Source of the DNA: Puccinia triticina
Taxonomy: Eukaryota; Basidiomycota; Pucciniomycetes; Pucciniales; Pucciniaceae
Reading direction: 5' to 3'
Assembly (NCBI RefSeq): GCF_026914185.1
Contig: NC_070568.1
Location: 4,050,001-4,114,000 of the forward strand
Length of the DNA: 64,000 nucleotides
This document shows, one piece after another, positions 24,479 through 36,135 of this stretch (within the stretch, counting starts at the first letter, position 1; the number at the start of each line of letters is the position of its first letter). Position numbers and translations under genes: made by a program. Below the pieces are notes generated by a model that saw only the letters and a list, made by a program, of their open reading frames with translations, was not told where the DNA came from and did not search any database.

Positions 24479-25185
24479 TGTGAGCCTGTGTCTCTTATGT
24501 GACAGCAGGACAACCTGGAAAAGTTAGATGCCAGCTGTGCCAGGCCAAAAAGAGTGCAACAGCCTCCACTCACAACAAGGAAACGTTGGTGGGATTCAGA
24601 AGTAGGGTTACTACTCTGCTCTGATTTTATAGGTCTTAATCAGAGACAACCTTTTGATCTTTGATGATTGAAAGAGTTAAAGAAAAGAAGAAACAATCAA
24701 AAGAAACAGAGTTTCACTCTGGATAAGCAAGGTTCAGTGAAAGAGTTTACTTACTGTCAATATCCTAGGTGCCTGTGACGGTAGGTATACTGGGAGCGTG
24801 GTAATCTCTTTGGTGGTGTTCCTGGGTTATCTGGGGTGTGGTTCTGGTGTGCTGAATTCTGTAGATACTCCTCAGGCAAGGGGGATCCTGACTTCGAAAA
24901 TTTTCACAGTTTGCTTATGTAATTACATATGTACATGTGGTTTGGCGCGCCTGGTAGCGCTGACACGTCACAACTGCGCATGCGCGCCACAACTCAAGAA
25001 CTCAGGGAAGGAGTATAGTTACAAAGAATTGGTAAGCCGTAACTTGGGTTAAAATTGCATGAGGAAACAGAATATGAGGTCAAAAAAAGGATATCTCTTA
25101 AGATGAAAAAGATATGAAGTAATTCATATGTAAAAAGTAGAAAAAGGCAGACTTTAGGTCAGCTGTGCTGACTCTAAGGCTGACA
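24479..25185 (-). mobile_element. Solo LTR, family A, inserted in copia
   Basis: On the minus strand it starts TGTCAGCCTTAGAG and ends GGCTCACA, like the copy at 20294-21350. Flanks are GGTTG (24474-24478) and GTTTG (25186-25190), a 5-bp target duplication with one mismatch. Removing the LTR and one duplication leaves the copia frame open across the junction, in the Pro/Ser-rich linker between integrase and RT. Confidence 0.9.
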
Positions 25186-25190
25186 GTTTG

Positions 25191-26595
25191 CCATTGGAGG
25201 AGTCCGAGTCTGAGGAGATCTTTTCTGGTATGCGCGGCGCATTGCCGGGAACGTGGATGGAAGCTGTTAGTCGGCAATCAAAACGTGGTGCAAGAGGAAC
25301 ATTTAGCGGGGGGAGGTCTGGCATTGCCGGACAGGAGGGGGAACAGAGCCTTCCTTGGCCAAGGGAGAGGAGGCTACTGGCTTGAGATAGGTAAGAGGCA
25401 AAATCATTTGAGATGTATTTGCCGCCGTTGTTGGTTCTTAAGGATAGGATCTTGTGAGCACCATTTCTCTCAAAGAAGGTGCGGAAGATTTTGAAACATG
25501 TGAATGTGTTGCTTTTAGATTTCATGGGGTAAACGGAGAGGAACTTAGAACAATCATTGACAAAAGTTATAAAATACTTGTATCCATCCCTCAATACCAC
25601 CTCATATGACCCAACGTCAGAGTGAATGGTTTGTCCGGGTATCAATGAACAATGAGAAGACCGCAATTTGAAGTGAAAGCTTTCCGGGGCATTTTGGCTT
25701 GAACGGATATTGGGCAGCGTTGGATGTTGACCTTGTTCATAACTGTAGGTGTGATTGAAGAAATTACAACCGGAGGCGAGCGGAGCGGGCGGAGAAAAAG
25801 ATTGGCTTAGCCGATAGCAGACAAATGGTCTGAAAAAAAGGACCAAATAACTTACTCGAAGGGGCTAATGTGCCTTCGCAGATAAGACAGTGGGCGGGCT
25901 CAAGTGCGCACACAGGAACAGATGGTCAATACTGATGATTTGTTTGCTTCTAGTCTAAGGTGGTTTAAATAGACTAGATACAATGTGTTTGACTTGTGGG
26001 TGTGAATAACTCAAGCATAATGAATAAAAAAATTTCACCGGAATAAAGGAGACATGAAACAAGTTTCAATCATTGAAAGAAAAAAAGAAATGGTTGGGAG
26101 AGCTGAAACGAGTGAAATTCCAACAGTGATCCCATGCAGTTTCAAGAAATATTTCAGTGGTTTTACTCCGACGTGAGAGAAGCAAGAGACCCGTCCTGGG
26201 GTTTTGGAGTGAGAGAAAGGGATGAGTTCAAGCTTACAGGCTTGGGCAGTAAGTAATACAGGTTGCCTCTCCTGTATCTCCGCCCCGCAAGGTCCCCGGT
26301 GACTTGGGGTGGTGAAGAAATCACAGGACGCCTTTGTGAAGACTACCGTAAGCCCCTTGTCACATATGGCGGCTACTGGGAGAGGGGGCTTGTGGACAGC
26401 CAGAACCACGAGAGACTTGACCAACATGTTGCCGGCAAGGGGAAGCTTCATGATGCCTTTGTGAGAGGCTTCAACCGTTGAGTGAATGGTCAGGCAGACG
26501 GGCGTTTGATTGGGCTTTGGGGTGTTGATGACTGAGATGTCTGGTGTCATGGACATTGAGCATCCAGAGTCGATGTTGGCATCCCCCCCTTGGGG
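25191..26595 (-). pseudogene. copia protease and integrase remnant
   Basis: The protease catalytic block ANIDSGCSMS lies near 26550-26590. A GAG-pre-integrase-like HCLICEGTLAP follows at about 25870-25900. The integrase core has IHSDVGSY (first Asp), KYFITFVNDCSKF and LRTNNGGKYIS. The second catalytic Asp is Asn here (codon 25430-25432) and the following Glu of that block is Lys. The core is then cut after Ala-Ser-Tyr-Leu-Ser-Gln and jumps to the linker, so the third catalytic residue is gone. No gag remains upstream of about 26595. The element cannot have been autonomous since these changes. Confidence 0.82.
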
Positions 26596-26971
26596 AAAAT
26601 AGTATTGACTTTGATGTAAGGTATTTATAGTATTTACAAGTGTATATTTGGGTTGGTGAGATAGTAAATAACAGAATATTCTAGAACTTGTAAGTGAATA
26701 GTATGTGAGTATGTGTTATGGCAATAAGAAATATGTAATAATCCATAAAGCCATAATCCCGCCACAACAGTGCATACTTGAGTCTTGGGGAATGAGCTGG
26801 CAGCTGGCCTGAGCAAATTGGGTCAGCTGTTGAGCAGCTGTCTGCCAAAAACAACCTGTGAGCTCCGTCACCAGAAACATTTTGATAAAGTCAAGTATGT
26901 ATGACATAGTTCTTGGGACAGGTGCATGGGGCAGTGTGGCGCATTGCTGGACCCCATTGCAGGCGCTCAAT
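26596..26971. other. No gene recognised
   Basis: AT-rich spacer between the truncated copia 5' end and the ATPase gene's 3' end; no repeat boundary visible. Confidence 0.4.
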
Positions 26972-28756
26972 TCAGTTGGGGAATATACATACTCCAGATA
27001 AAAGGGTCTCCACTGGCTTCGACAACAATGATTTCTTCGCAAACTCCTTTAGAAGCGCTTCCATGGCTCGTAAGGCCGGTTCGCTTTGCGCAGTTACAAC
27101 CGGTTCGGAAGGGGGGCTGATTAAATCTCTGGAGAAGTCAGCACTTGGTCGGTAATGAAGGAAGTTTCGTTCAATCATTTCTTCAACAATTGCATTGCCA
27201 AACTCCTTCACAATGTTGGCATACGGTAAGTATCCAGGCGAGTCCAGGAGAAGCTGAGAGACTTTAATTGCTTCCTGTTCTTTATATGTCGTGGCCCTCC
27301 CAAGAAAATCACGTTGCATTGTGGCGTACGCATTTGTGACGGCGTGGAATTGTATAGCTGAAGTGAAAGGATAAGCCATTAGCTTTCTGGCTCTCTTGAA
27401 TTCAGACCTAGTTGTAGCATTCATACGCACGATCATGGAAATAACCAGATTCGCAAACTTGTGAGACATATCAGCGGATAAAAAACATCCTCCCTCCAGT
27501 CATCTTGAAAGGAATCTTGAAGTCCAACGATTTTAGAAAGTCTTTCATGTCTTCTGAGAGCCGTTCTTCAGTTTCAACCACATGGAGAAAGTACTTGTGT
27601 GCTTCCTGTTCAGGAAGGTCACCAACAACAAGTGTTGAAAAGTGACTATTATTGATACCTGAAGAGTGGGCAGAGATTGTGTCAGAACCACAGATTGTTA
27701 TGCAGTAGGAATGTTTTGAGCTACGCTTTTCCAGCCACTGCTCAAAGAACGAGTCAGATGAGGTGAGAATGATATGCATCTTCCCTTCCTCTTTAGTAAC
27801 TTGAATGGCAAAGTCGAAGAACGCCTGTATTGTCTGCATTACAATAATGTCAGTACATAATGATGCTTTAATTAAATGGGCAGTTGGCACGAGACGTACA
27901 TCATCCTCCATCCGTTTAAAAGAGTTCGCTTTGTCAACTACTATTACGGGGGGTCTTTCGCCGTGGAGAAGGTTCCATGGCTTAAGCTGCGCTGCCAGGT
28001 TGTCAAAGACCTGATTTGCCGATAGTGGGAAAGCTTTTTTGTAGTTAAACTTGACAGAGAAGTCACCGGCCGATAGTTCGAGCCTGCTGAACCATTGATT
28101 CCACCAGCCTCCCTTCGCGGCAGCTTGTGCTTTGAGCAGAAAAGCGTCCAGAAAGCGGCCATTTTTTGAAGTGTCCGCTGTCCTAAGATTAATCATTAGT
28201 GGATGGAACTCTGGTGTTTGGTCCGCTTGGAGTAGGGATGTGACTGTTCGAGCAAGCGCAGTTTTCCCGGAGCTTGGCGGGCCTAGCAGGACCGTGAACT
28301 CGGGTTCACCTTTCAACCAAGTCGCGAGTTTTTTTGTTTCCCGATCTCGGTTGTACAACTCGGCAGCACACCCACTGTATTTGCTGTACCAGGAAAGTGC
28401 AGATTTTCCGTTGGGAACCGGGCTGAATAGTGATAGGATGGTTAGTAATAGGACCCAATTATGGTGTTCAAAGTTGGTTTGCATAATTTTATGCATGCAT
28501 AAATCATAAAATCATAAAATCTTTTTTGCAGGGGATATGACTGTCTGATTATGTGATACAAAATTTCCTCACCAAAATATTTTTATGATTTTATGATTTA
28601 TGCATGCATAAAATTATGCAAACCAACTTTGAACACCATAAATAGTCAACGGTGTGCAACATGTACTTACCCTAGTGGCCCCCGTTGGAATGCACGTTGC
28701 TTGTTGCTCGGGTAAATCAGATTGAAACACGAAGTTTGTCGGAGGAGGGCGTACAT
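26972..28756 (-). CDS. P-loop ATPase, probably damaged at its 3' part
   Basis: Proposed exon 1 is 28671-28756 (Met-Tyr-Ala-Leu-Leu-Arg start, Arg/Lys-rich, no acidic residue, resembling a mitochondrial presequence). The intron 28423-28670 has GTAAGT, a TACTAAC branch site and TTCAG. Exon 2 continues in phase from 28422. Walker A is GPPSSGKTAL; a Walker B-like hydrophobic strand PPVIVVDKAN follows, with GDLPEQEAHKYFL and a C-terminal GGRMFF, all typical of the AAA/STAND-related ATPase group found in fungi. A TGA at 27471-27473 interrupts the frame after Phe-Ile-Arg, and related sequence resumes in another frame (26972-27469). Either a CGA-to-TGA nonsense change next to an intron or a slip in the T6 run nearby explains this. 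Partner and pathway unknown. Confidence 0.6.
28462..28638. mobile_element. MITE inside ATPase intron 1
   Basis: 177 bp with perfect 58-bp terminal inverted repeats beginning TGGTGTTCAAAGTTGG, flanked by TA on both sides (28460-28461, 28639-28640), as expected for a Tc1/mariner-type MITE. The host intron is 248 nt with it and about 70 nt without it. The insertion spares donor, branch site and acceptor. Related arms (AACTTTGAACACC) occur near 47330. Confidence 0.9.
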
Positions 28757-29580
28757 TCTTGGGGTAGGATTGATCAATGGTTGAATTGGAGTTGATCGCT
28801 TGTTGATGTTCAAGTCGGATGAAGTCGAGGGAGCAGCAACAAGAGGAAGGGTTTCTTGTGGTTCCGAGGGATAATGCGCCTTCGGCAGTTTGAAACCAGC
28901 TCGACTTCATAGCCTGTATGGCTCCTGTAGGTGAGGAATGCCATCAGAAGAAAAAAACTACATACTACTTTCTTTGTTTTCCACTTTGGGGCCTCGAGGG
29001 CCCCGCCATTGGATTCCTGGAGCGATTTTACTTTGATGCGGGCCTTCGCCGCTCCTGCCTCCCTCGCCCCTCGCCCGGCCCGGCACCCATGTCAAGCGAA
29101 ACCAGCCCCCCAAACGGGTTTTGACTGCCTGTACATAGGCCCGAACGTATCTAAGCCCCTCGTCCCCGCAGCGGCCGGGGGGCATCCATTTGGCCTGGGA
29201 GAGATGCAAGGCATCGAGTCTCTCCCGCAGGGAGAGGACTTATGACTAATCAGGCCTTTTGGCCTGAGAGAATCTGCATCCTTTGGTGGTAGACAATGTC
29301 GCCACCCCCTACAGCCCAGAGTTTTCAACAAGTTCATTTCTCCTCCTAACCCCATGAAGGTTTTAATTTTAGTTATCAAACTGTGTATTCAGATTTTCAG
29401 CAATCCATCCCCCTGATGCCCAAAAAAAACGTTCAACCTTTGAGTTTCTTTGCCGCTTGCTGGCAAACCCATGACGTTTTACTTCCCTCTTTTTTTCATT
29501 GCAGGCCTTCTTTTTTCCGCCCTTTCTGACTTTCCTCTCAACGGCCGCACTTTTTTTTTGACCTCCCTCTCTCTCCCTCA
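28757..29580. other. Upstream region without a confirmed gene
   Basis: 28757-28910 is an open frame next to the ATPase 5' end and may hold further 5' UTR or an upstream exon. 29010-29245 is GC-rich with foldback repeat arms (CTCTCCCGCAGGGAGAGGAC). From 29250 the sequence is pyrimidine-rich and leads into the DUF6589-like gene. Confidence 0.4.
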
Positions 29581-29584
29581 ACCC

Positions 29585-32500
29585 GCCGCATACAACCAAC
29601 GCATACAGCAAGTCCCTCCGATCATCCAAAAAACAACCCATCCGAAATCCAATCACCGTCCTATCCGAGTCTGATCATCCCAAATCCAACCACCGTCCTC
29701 CCTTTCTCTCGACCTCTTAAAAATTCCTCTGATTCAACATGGTCTGACAAAACATTCAGTTCAACCACAAGAAAAGGATTCGAACGGAAACTTCAAAAAT
29801 CACGGCAATCTGTAACGTTATCTCCGAAGTCATTCCTGATTTCCTTTCTGACAATCAGCAATTCTACCATTGCTTTTAAACGTCAATATTGGAGGACTAA
29901 GCAAAGATGGCAGTCTACTTTGAAGCTCTTCGGAACGCTCAGCGCTTTTGTTTGTCAAAAAAAAAGGGAAAGCTCAATGGGATAAATGCATACTTGACAA
30001 GGTAATGTATTTTCATCTATCTCTGAGCTTCCATGTATCATAATTGTTCAATCTTACTAATTTTTTGTTGACTTATATGTGCAAAAACAGGCAACAGAGA
30101 TCGTCCAGATGCAAAAACCGCCAAGTGGCGCTTACCTGGAGGGCGCGCACCACAGCACAAAGTCAATTACCGAAGATATCTTTTCGCCGGAATCCAAACA
30201 TACTCAAGACCATGAACTTGTCACAGTTCACATGCCTTTCCTATTTCAATTAATCTACCGCAAGCTAAGCTTTCAACCTGGCACGGCTACCAATCCACAT
30301 CTAGCAAATGATGATGATGAGCCAATGGAAGAGAACGATTCCATCCCTCCAACCAATCTGGATGGAAATGGAGTCAATCCAACAGATGAGATTGACATGA
30401 ACTCGCCCTTTGATCACAACAAACAAGCCTACATGGTATGTTCCTCAGTCTTTCAATTTTTTACTACTTTTTTTGTTGTGGCTGGCAGCTCAAGACTGTT
30501 TTTGATTTATTTTTTTATTAATACAGTTTGCCAAAACCATCTGCGCAATGGTTGCTTTTGTCAAAAACCAAAGAAACAACAGCCCCCAACTAACAAATTC
30601 TGTGACCTTCCTTGCCAGGGGGGTCACCAATTGGGTCTCGGTCTTTTCAAATTATATTGGTTTGTCTTCCTCTTGAAGGACCGCTCAACTTGCGCTGAAC
30701 ACTCTTGGACGCCGGTCTTGCCTTCAGATCTCCCAAGCTATCGCCAAACCAATTGCGCCATCCCTTGGGGCCTTTTTATGTTTTGATAATCTTGATTTTG
30801 AACAAAGAGTACACACAAAATCTGTCAGCCACTCTAGTCGCATGTTCCATGGCACATGGGGCTATGTCCATCACCCAAATCCAAAGCTTGTCTTGTTGGT
30901 CTTGGCATCTGATCTCACGGTTAAAAGTTACCAACAGGCCATGTCAAATGCAAGCAGCTTTGACGTCCACTCTCAAATGTTCTTACCAACACACCAGGAG
31001 GAAGTTCAGTTGGAGTTGGTTATAAAAAGCCAAATAACTTCAGCTCTCCTCGACCATCTTGCCACTCAAGCCAATTCCTACGTATCCGTCAATAAAAATC
31101 CGCCAGTTGTCAAACAAATATCAGCCAAGATCCCAGATATCACAATGCTGAAGCTAATGATTGCTTCAGATAACTCAGATCAAGGGGCCGTTGAAGTTTT
31201 CAATGCAATTGTTGATCAATCAACTGCTTCCATGTCCGATTTTGCCTCTCGAGTTCAAGTGGTGGACGGCGATTTGGCAACCTGTACTAATATCACAACT
31301 CTCCAAACACAATGCATACCAAGCAGGCACGAAGAAGAAAGTCTCCTTAACATTGTTACAATCTTGGGTGGTGCGCATACCTTGTGGAACATTGGTCAGG
31401 CTATCTACTCCAAGCACCTCAGTGATACCTCTGATGCTCGTGACTCAGGCGCCTGACGAATTTTGGACGGATTGGGTATACCTTTCAAGAAAATTCTAGA
31501 CAAAAAGGATTTCACTAGCATGATTAAAAACATCGAGAAGATTCAGAAAGCCAGCCTAGTACATTGTCTCATGTAAGTTTTATACAATCTCCTTCATTTG
31601 TTCAAAGTGTTATTTCTTTTCTTAACCAGTTTATTCTATCCACAGGGTTGTTATGGGGATCGCGGAGAAACATCTTACGGAGAAGCTCCCACAACTTTCT
31701 AGCACAAGGATCAAAGAAATTGTTGATGAAACTTACAAGCGTTTTTTTTTTGATCAAGGCTAAGGAAGCTGCCAAACTTCATACCTTGCCAAAGCTAAGG
31801 AATTTGATCTTGCGACTGTCTGATTTCGCAACCGTTGTTGAGGGTAACTTGGCGATGCAAGCAGGAGATATTGGTCGGATCATGAATGTTTGGAAGCGCT
31901 GGGCTGTCCTTTCAAAAGGAATCAAGAAACTTACCAACTACTCAATCCAACTTCCCAGAATGATCCTGCTTCTCAACGAAGTTTTACCCCCAGGACTCGG
32001 AAAACTCATCAAACACTCAATGTTTATTGCGCCAAATGGCAAACAAAAACATTTTGTTGTGAAGGATCAGTACGTCAAAAACCAAAACTATTGGTTGAAG
32101 CACTTCTGCAATCACACTGGTCGAGGCGCTAACATCAATTGACTAAAGGATGTGTATTCTCCAATTGTCCCCTTGGTACAATTTTTTCTAATCTTTTCAT
32201 ATTAAATACAAGTTCTTTGCCAATAACTGACTATTTTCTCTTTGTAGCTCCAAGACTTAGTAGGTACATTGATAACAGACTGCGCGAAGGAAGCAATTGG
32301 AAAAGTTCATCACAATCACATTGATCTAGTTTTGCTCAAAAACTGCTTGCGGATGTGTTGACAAAACGATCTATGCTACCTCGCCAGCAAGCTTGACGAA
32401 CATATCCCAAAGGAAGTCAATGATTTCTACGCTACAGGGATAAAAAAAATGAAAACAATCTTTATGCAGAAGGGGAAACGCCTCAACAAACTTCAACCGC

Positions 32501-32687
32501 CACCGGTAAAGAACTGGAGCCGCCAATTCAAAAATCAACTGCAGCAAGAAAACAACGGTGAATCAGATGTCAGTTCAAAGGGCGATTCAGAACCATGTGA
32601 ATCAGAGGATGATTTGGAAAGTAGCGGCAGGGACAACTGCAAAAGCAGCAGCCACAACGATTCTGACAGCGGAGATGAAGATTGATT
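29585..32687 (+). pseudogene. DUF6589-like protein gene, pseudogenised
   Basis: Coding segments in several exons: an open frame to 30001, then 30091-30435 and 30527-31564, resuming at about 31647 to the stop at 32687. Introns at 30002-30090 and 30436-30526 have GT-AG ends and consistent phase. Recognisable blocks are FDNLDFEQRVHTKSV, MFHGTWGYVHHPNP, ILGGAHTLWNIGQAIY, KKDFTSMIKNIEK, KHLTEKLPQLS, DIGRIMNVWKRWAVLSKGIK and an acidic Ser/Asp-rich tail. These resemble the DUF6589 family of basidiomycetes (function unknown); the assignment is from memory of the family. Inactivating changes: a slip in the A9 run near 29957-29965, TGA at 30674-30676 and 31454-31456, a slip in the T9 run near 31741-31750, and later stops. 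The start is unresolved. The 3' end overlaps the convergent helicase gene. Confidence 0.6.
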
Positions 32688-35029
32688 ACGCACACAATTC
32701 TTGGTCTCTTATCAGCGTAAGTCTTTTTGAAGTCCTCTAGGACAATCTTGTCCTCCTCCCACTTCTTCTTTTTTTCTGAATTCCTTTCGGCGTCCTGCTC
32801 CTCTTTTTTTGACTTGTTCTCTGCATGCACCCGCCAGTTTTCTTCCACTTGTCTTGCGGTAGCCCTTGGCTTTCGAACCTGGGTCATTGTTGGCATTCCT
32901 TCACCTTCTCCAAGCACGGGTACATTGGATCTTGGAAGTGCGGCAATACTTTGGGTGAATGTTGACTGCTCTGGCAAATTAGCTTGATTTTTTGAACGGG
33001 CTGTTTCCTTGGTTGGGACCTTTCTTTTTAAGTTTTGTAGCCGCTCCATTTCATTATCAATATGTTTTGAGTACTTGTCTAGTTCCCTCAAATAGGCTTG
33101 GTAATCTGGCCCATCTCGGAAGTTGTTCAAGGTTTCTTCAAGCATATCTAACTTGCCTCTCAGTTGTTCTCCACCGACATGATTAGCAATATCACTCCTA
33201 GTTTTAATGCTGTCCATGTTTCTTGCAATGGCATTGGCCTCCGTGGGCCCAAATTTTTGTTTGAGTGAAAAGGATTGCAGGCGCCCGTAAGTCTCAACAA
33301 AAAAGCGGTTGAATGACTCAATCAATATATAGTACAATTTTAGTTTGATCAGTCTGAGATCTCGCTCTTTTGGCTTGGCAACATGCAAGTGTTTCTCAGT
33401 TGGTTTTGTCACCAGAAGTGGGCCAGGTACTTCTTTTGGATTTTCTAAGATTGGATCAAAGTTGTTATTGCTAATCTGTTTCATTCAAGCCTTTAAATAC
33501 TGCGCCTCCTCGGGAGCACAATTAGAGCATTTGCATGGCTTAAAATTTTCAGTGACCTCGCGAGATTCTTTGTGGATGTAATTTATATCGTCTTGGTCCA
33601 TGGGTATGTATCCATGCCTGAAATCACGCCAATCATATAGTAAGTTTGCCATACATATTCAATTTCAGCTTATGAAAATGTCTCACAAGTTGTCTATTGA
33701 AAGGGCTATGCGGATGCAGACCGGCGTGATGGCGAGGGCATCCATTCAAGTGTCATTGGCTTGCTTGTCGGCCTTCTTGATGGCTTCCGGGGTGTTCAGA
33801 CCAAATTTTCTCTTTTTCTCAACAAAAAGGATTGCCAATCCTGTCTTACCATCGCGCCCGCAACGTCCAATCATCTGACTGATACACAATGGATCGCCGC
33901 GGCCCATGTGGATCACTTGCCAAACCTTTTTCCAATTCTGGCCAAGCCCCAAGGCCATCGTACATGAGATACACGAAAAATCAGCCCGCTCATAACCGGA
34001 TATCGTATCCTCCTTTTCCATGTCGCCGGTGCTGGCATGAAACCTGCGAATCAGGGGACTATTGGGATTAAATTCTTTGCCAGCGGTATTGTGAGCCTCA
34101 TTTGCAACCTTCATGACTTGAAGTTTTGCATTTCTTTTACCAGAGTATATCAAAGTAGGTACCATTGCTTCATTCTCAACTTCGTCTTTTCCTGGGAACA
34201 TATCTAAGAGATCTTTGGCCGACTTGAGGGAGAAATCCATTGGGAATCACAGTATTCAAAGCTCCGGCCGGGTAAGTTCAGCACGGGAGAACCTGATATC
34301 ATCCTTGGGGATTTTGAGACTTTTAAGAATCTCTGTGACAGCAATAGGATGGCATGTTGCCAAAAGGAAGAGGACAGGCGTGTTCTTGGTAGCCATCATT
34401 TGACGGCCCAGGTCCCCGTACGACGGACAAAATACGGCTCGATCTTGATGGCGCTTGTGCGCGGATGACTTCTTGGCTTGTTTGTTGGCAACGAGTCCCC
34501 AGCTGCAGATCATATGCACTTCATCCACCAAGATCAAGGCCAGGCAATCTTGGAAGGACGAGTCATGGTAGATTTCGGAAAACATGGCGTTGTTCAAGAA
34601 TACCTCCGGGCTAAGGTATACAAAATTATATTTTCCTTTCTGGATATCGGCCGCAACTTCCTGAGTGAAGTTTTGATTTTTCAGATTAACAGCAGTGTAC
34701 CTGGCGGCTGTTTTCTCTAGAACCTGATTGTTGCCCAAAACATCGAGCGGATTCAGCACAAGGATGACGGCCTTCCTCGACTTGGCAAATAGGTTGTAGT
34801 ACATCTCCGAGATGCAAGATTTACCACAACCCGTCCCAGCCATGACAAAGGTGTGACTTCCGCCAACCAGATTAGCCACCGCGTTGACTTGGACTGGCTT
34901 CGGAGGTTCATTCTCAGGGTAACGTGGTATGCAGTCGTTGACTATTGCTTGTGTCAGCTCGTTGTCTCCCATGCAGGTACACCTATTTGCTAACCAAGCT
35001 TTTGACGACTTCTCCTTAGTTGGCGGCAT
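32570..35029 (-). pseudogene. RecQ-like DNA helicase, pseudogenised
   Basis: The first frame (34256-35029) has the Q-motif-like PPKPVQVNAV, Walker A AGTGCGKS, LILVDEVHMICSWG (DEVH box in place of DEAH, with the RecQ-type Trp-Gly) and a motif III-like LLATCHP. Frame 33746-34240 has SLIRRFHASTG-like sequence and motif VI SQMIGRCGRDGKTG. The region 33480-33660, after an intron, has CKCSNC and leads into a coiled, Lys/Glu-rich C-terminal frame (32570-33484). Stops break it: TGA at 34256-34258 and 34247-34249 (both fit CGA to TGA), another after Asn-Asp-Thr at about 33743, and further ones. ATP-dependent 3'-5' unwinding is the family function. Tail-to-tail with the DUF6589-like gene, 3' ends overlapping by about 118 bp. 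Confidence 0.75.
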
Positions 35030-36055
35030 TCTGAGGCAGTCGAGTAAGATGGGAGTCGGGACTGAGTGTCCTATGTATAGCCGTGTTGGTGAGGTCTATT
35101 GGGTCGGATTCCTTGAGCTTTGGAGATATTTTTGTCGATCTCCTGAGATCTGTTGTGTCGGAGTTATTGACCTTTGTCAATCTCTGTTTTTTTCTGTCCG
35201 TCAATCTCCTCTTTGTGCTTTTCATCTCTCCCTCTGACGTGTATTTCCGTCGATCTCCTCTTTTTTTTTCTTCACTCTCTCTTGCATGTATAGAAAGCTT
35301 TCACATGCATCCTATTTCATTTAGAGGGGTATGGCATTATTCTCCGATCACAAAATGCCAAATTGAAATTTAATTAAGTGATTGAAAAAACTGTAAAGCT
35401 CCAAGGAGACTTTGAAATGTGACTGATTTCAAAAAAATATGGAAAGATCACAGAACAGAATGGGGAGGAAGTAACTATGTAGGATCCAAGATAACATGCC
35501 AGTGTATAGCTGGGATAAAAATTTGAAAGGCTGGGGTGTGTTGAATAATTTATAATTAAAAAGGAAAAAAAACCAGGTCATTTTTGGCATTCTCTCACGC
35601 AAGGCTCTCAATGTTAGGTGTAAGCCCCGCTTGCACCTACGGCTTGGCGGTGCCGCGGGCTTTTTTACGCTTGGTATAGGTCTGTGGCTGAAATGCAGAA
35701 ATCATTCCAGCCGCTAAATTTGGCAAGCTTTTCTGACATTGCTGTACCAAAAATTGAAGAGTACAAAACTTACACCACCGCTCAAATTTGTACGGAAGCC
35801 CTACACCATGGGTGAAGCGCGTCGAAATTATTTTGATTGCCCACCAAAATGCTTTCAGTTGGCCCGCCTGCAAGGGCGGACCGTCCATTGACGGTTGGCG
35901 ATTCTCCAGAAAGGAATCCAGTGGTTTACTGGATGGGATTCCAAATTTATTTTGGATTGCCAACCCCATTCCAAATTGCTTTTGATGGCTATTTGGAATG
36001 GTGACGGGTTGGCGCGGGCTGCTGAAGGCTCAAAAATGCAAGTGGGCAACTGGTC
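35030..36055. other. Upstream region of the helicase, no gene
   Basis: 35130-35270 contains four imperfect copies of GTCRATCTCCT within a pyrimidine-rich stretch, probably the helicase promoter region or an element end. The rest shows no gene and no clear repeat boundary. Confidence 0.4.
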
Positions 36056-36059
36056 AAAC

Positions 36060-36135
36060 AAAAGGGGGGATTGAACCAGCACCATCTGGCTGATCCACCC
36101 CACAGGAGCTGCTTGACCACTATGCTAGACACACC
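36060..36135 (-). repeat. tRNA-derived SINE head
   Basis: On the minus strand TCTAGCATAGTGGTCAAGC matches an RNA polymerase III A-box and GGTTCAATCCC a B-box, about 35 nt apart, as in a tRNA gene. The ends do not pair into an acceptor stem. It is most likely the head of a SINE. Confidence 0.5.

Noticed and set aside
28423..28496. Signal-peptide-like N-terminus of the ATPase reading frame starting at 28496
   Set aside because: The first residues come from a MITE arm and the hydrophobic stretch lies between a TACTAAC branch site and a TTCAG acceptor, so it is intron.
36060..36135. Functional tRNA gene
   Set aside because: A- and B-box-like motifs are present but the ends do not form an acceptor stem.
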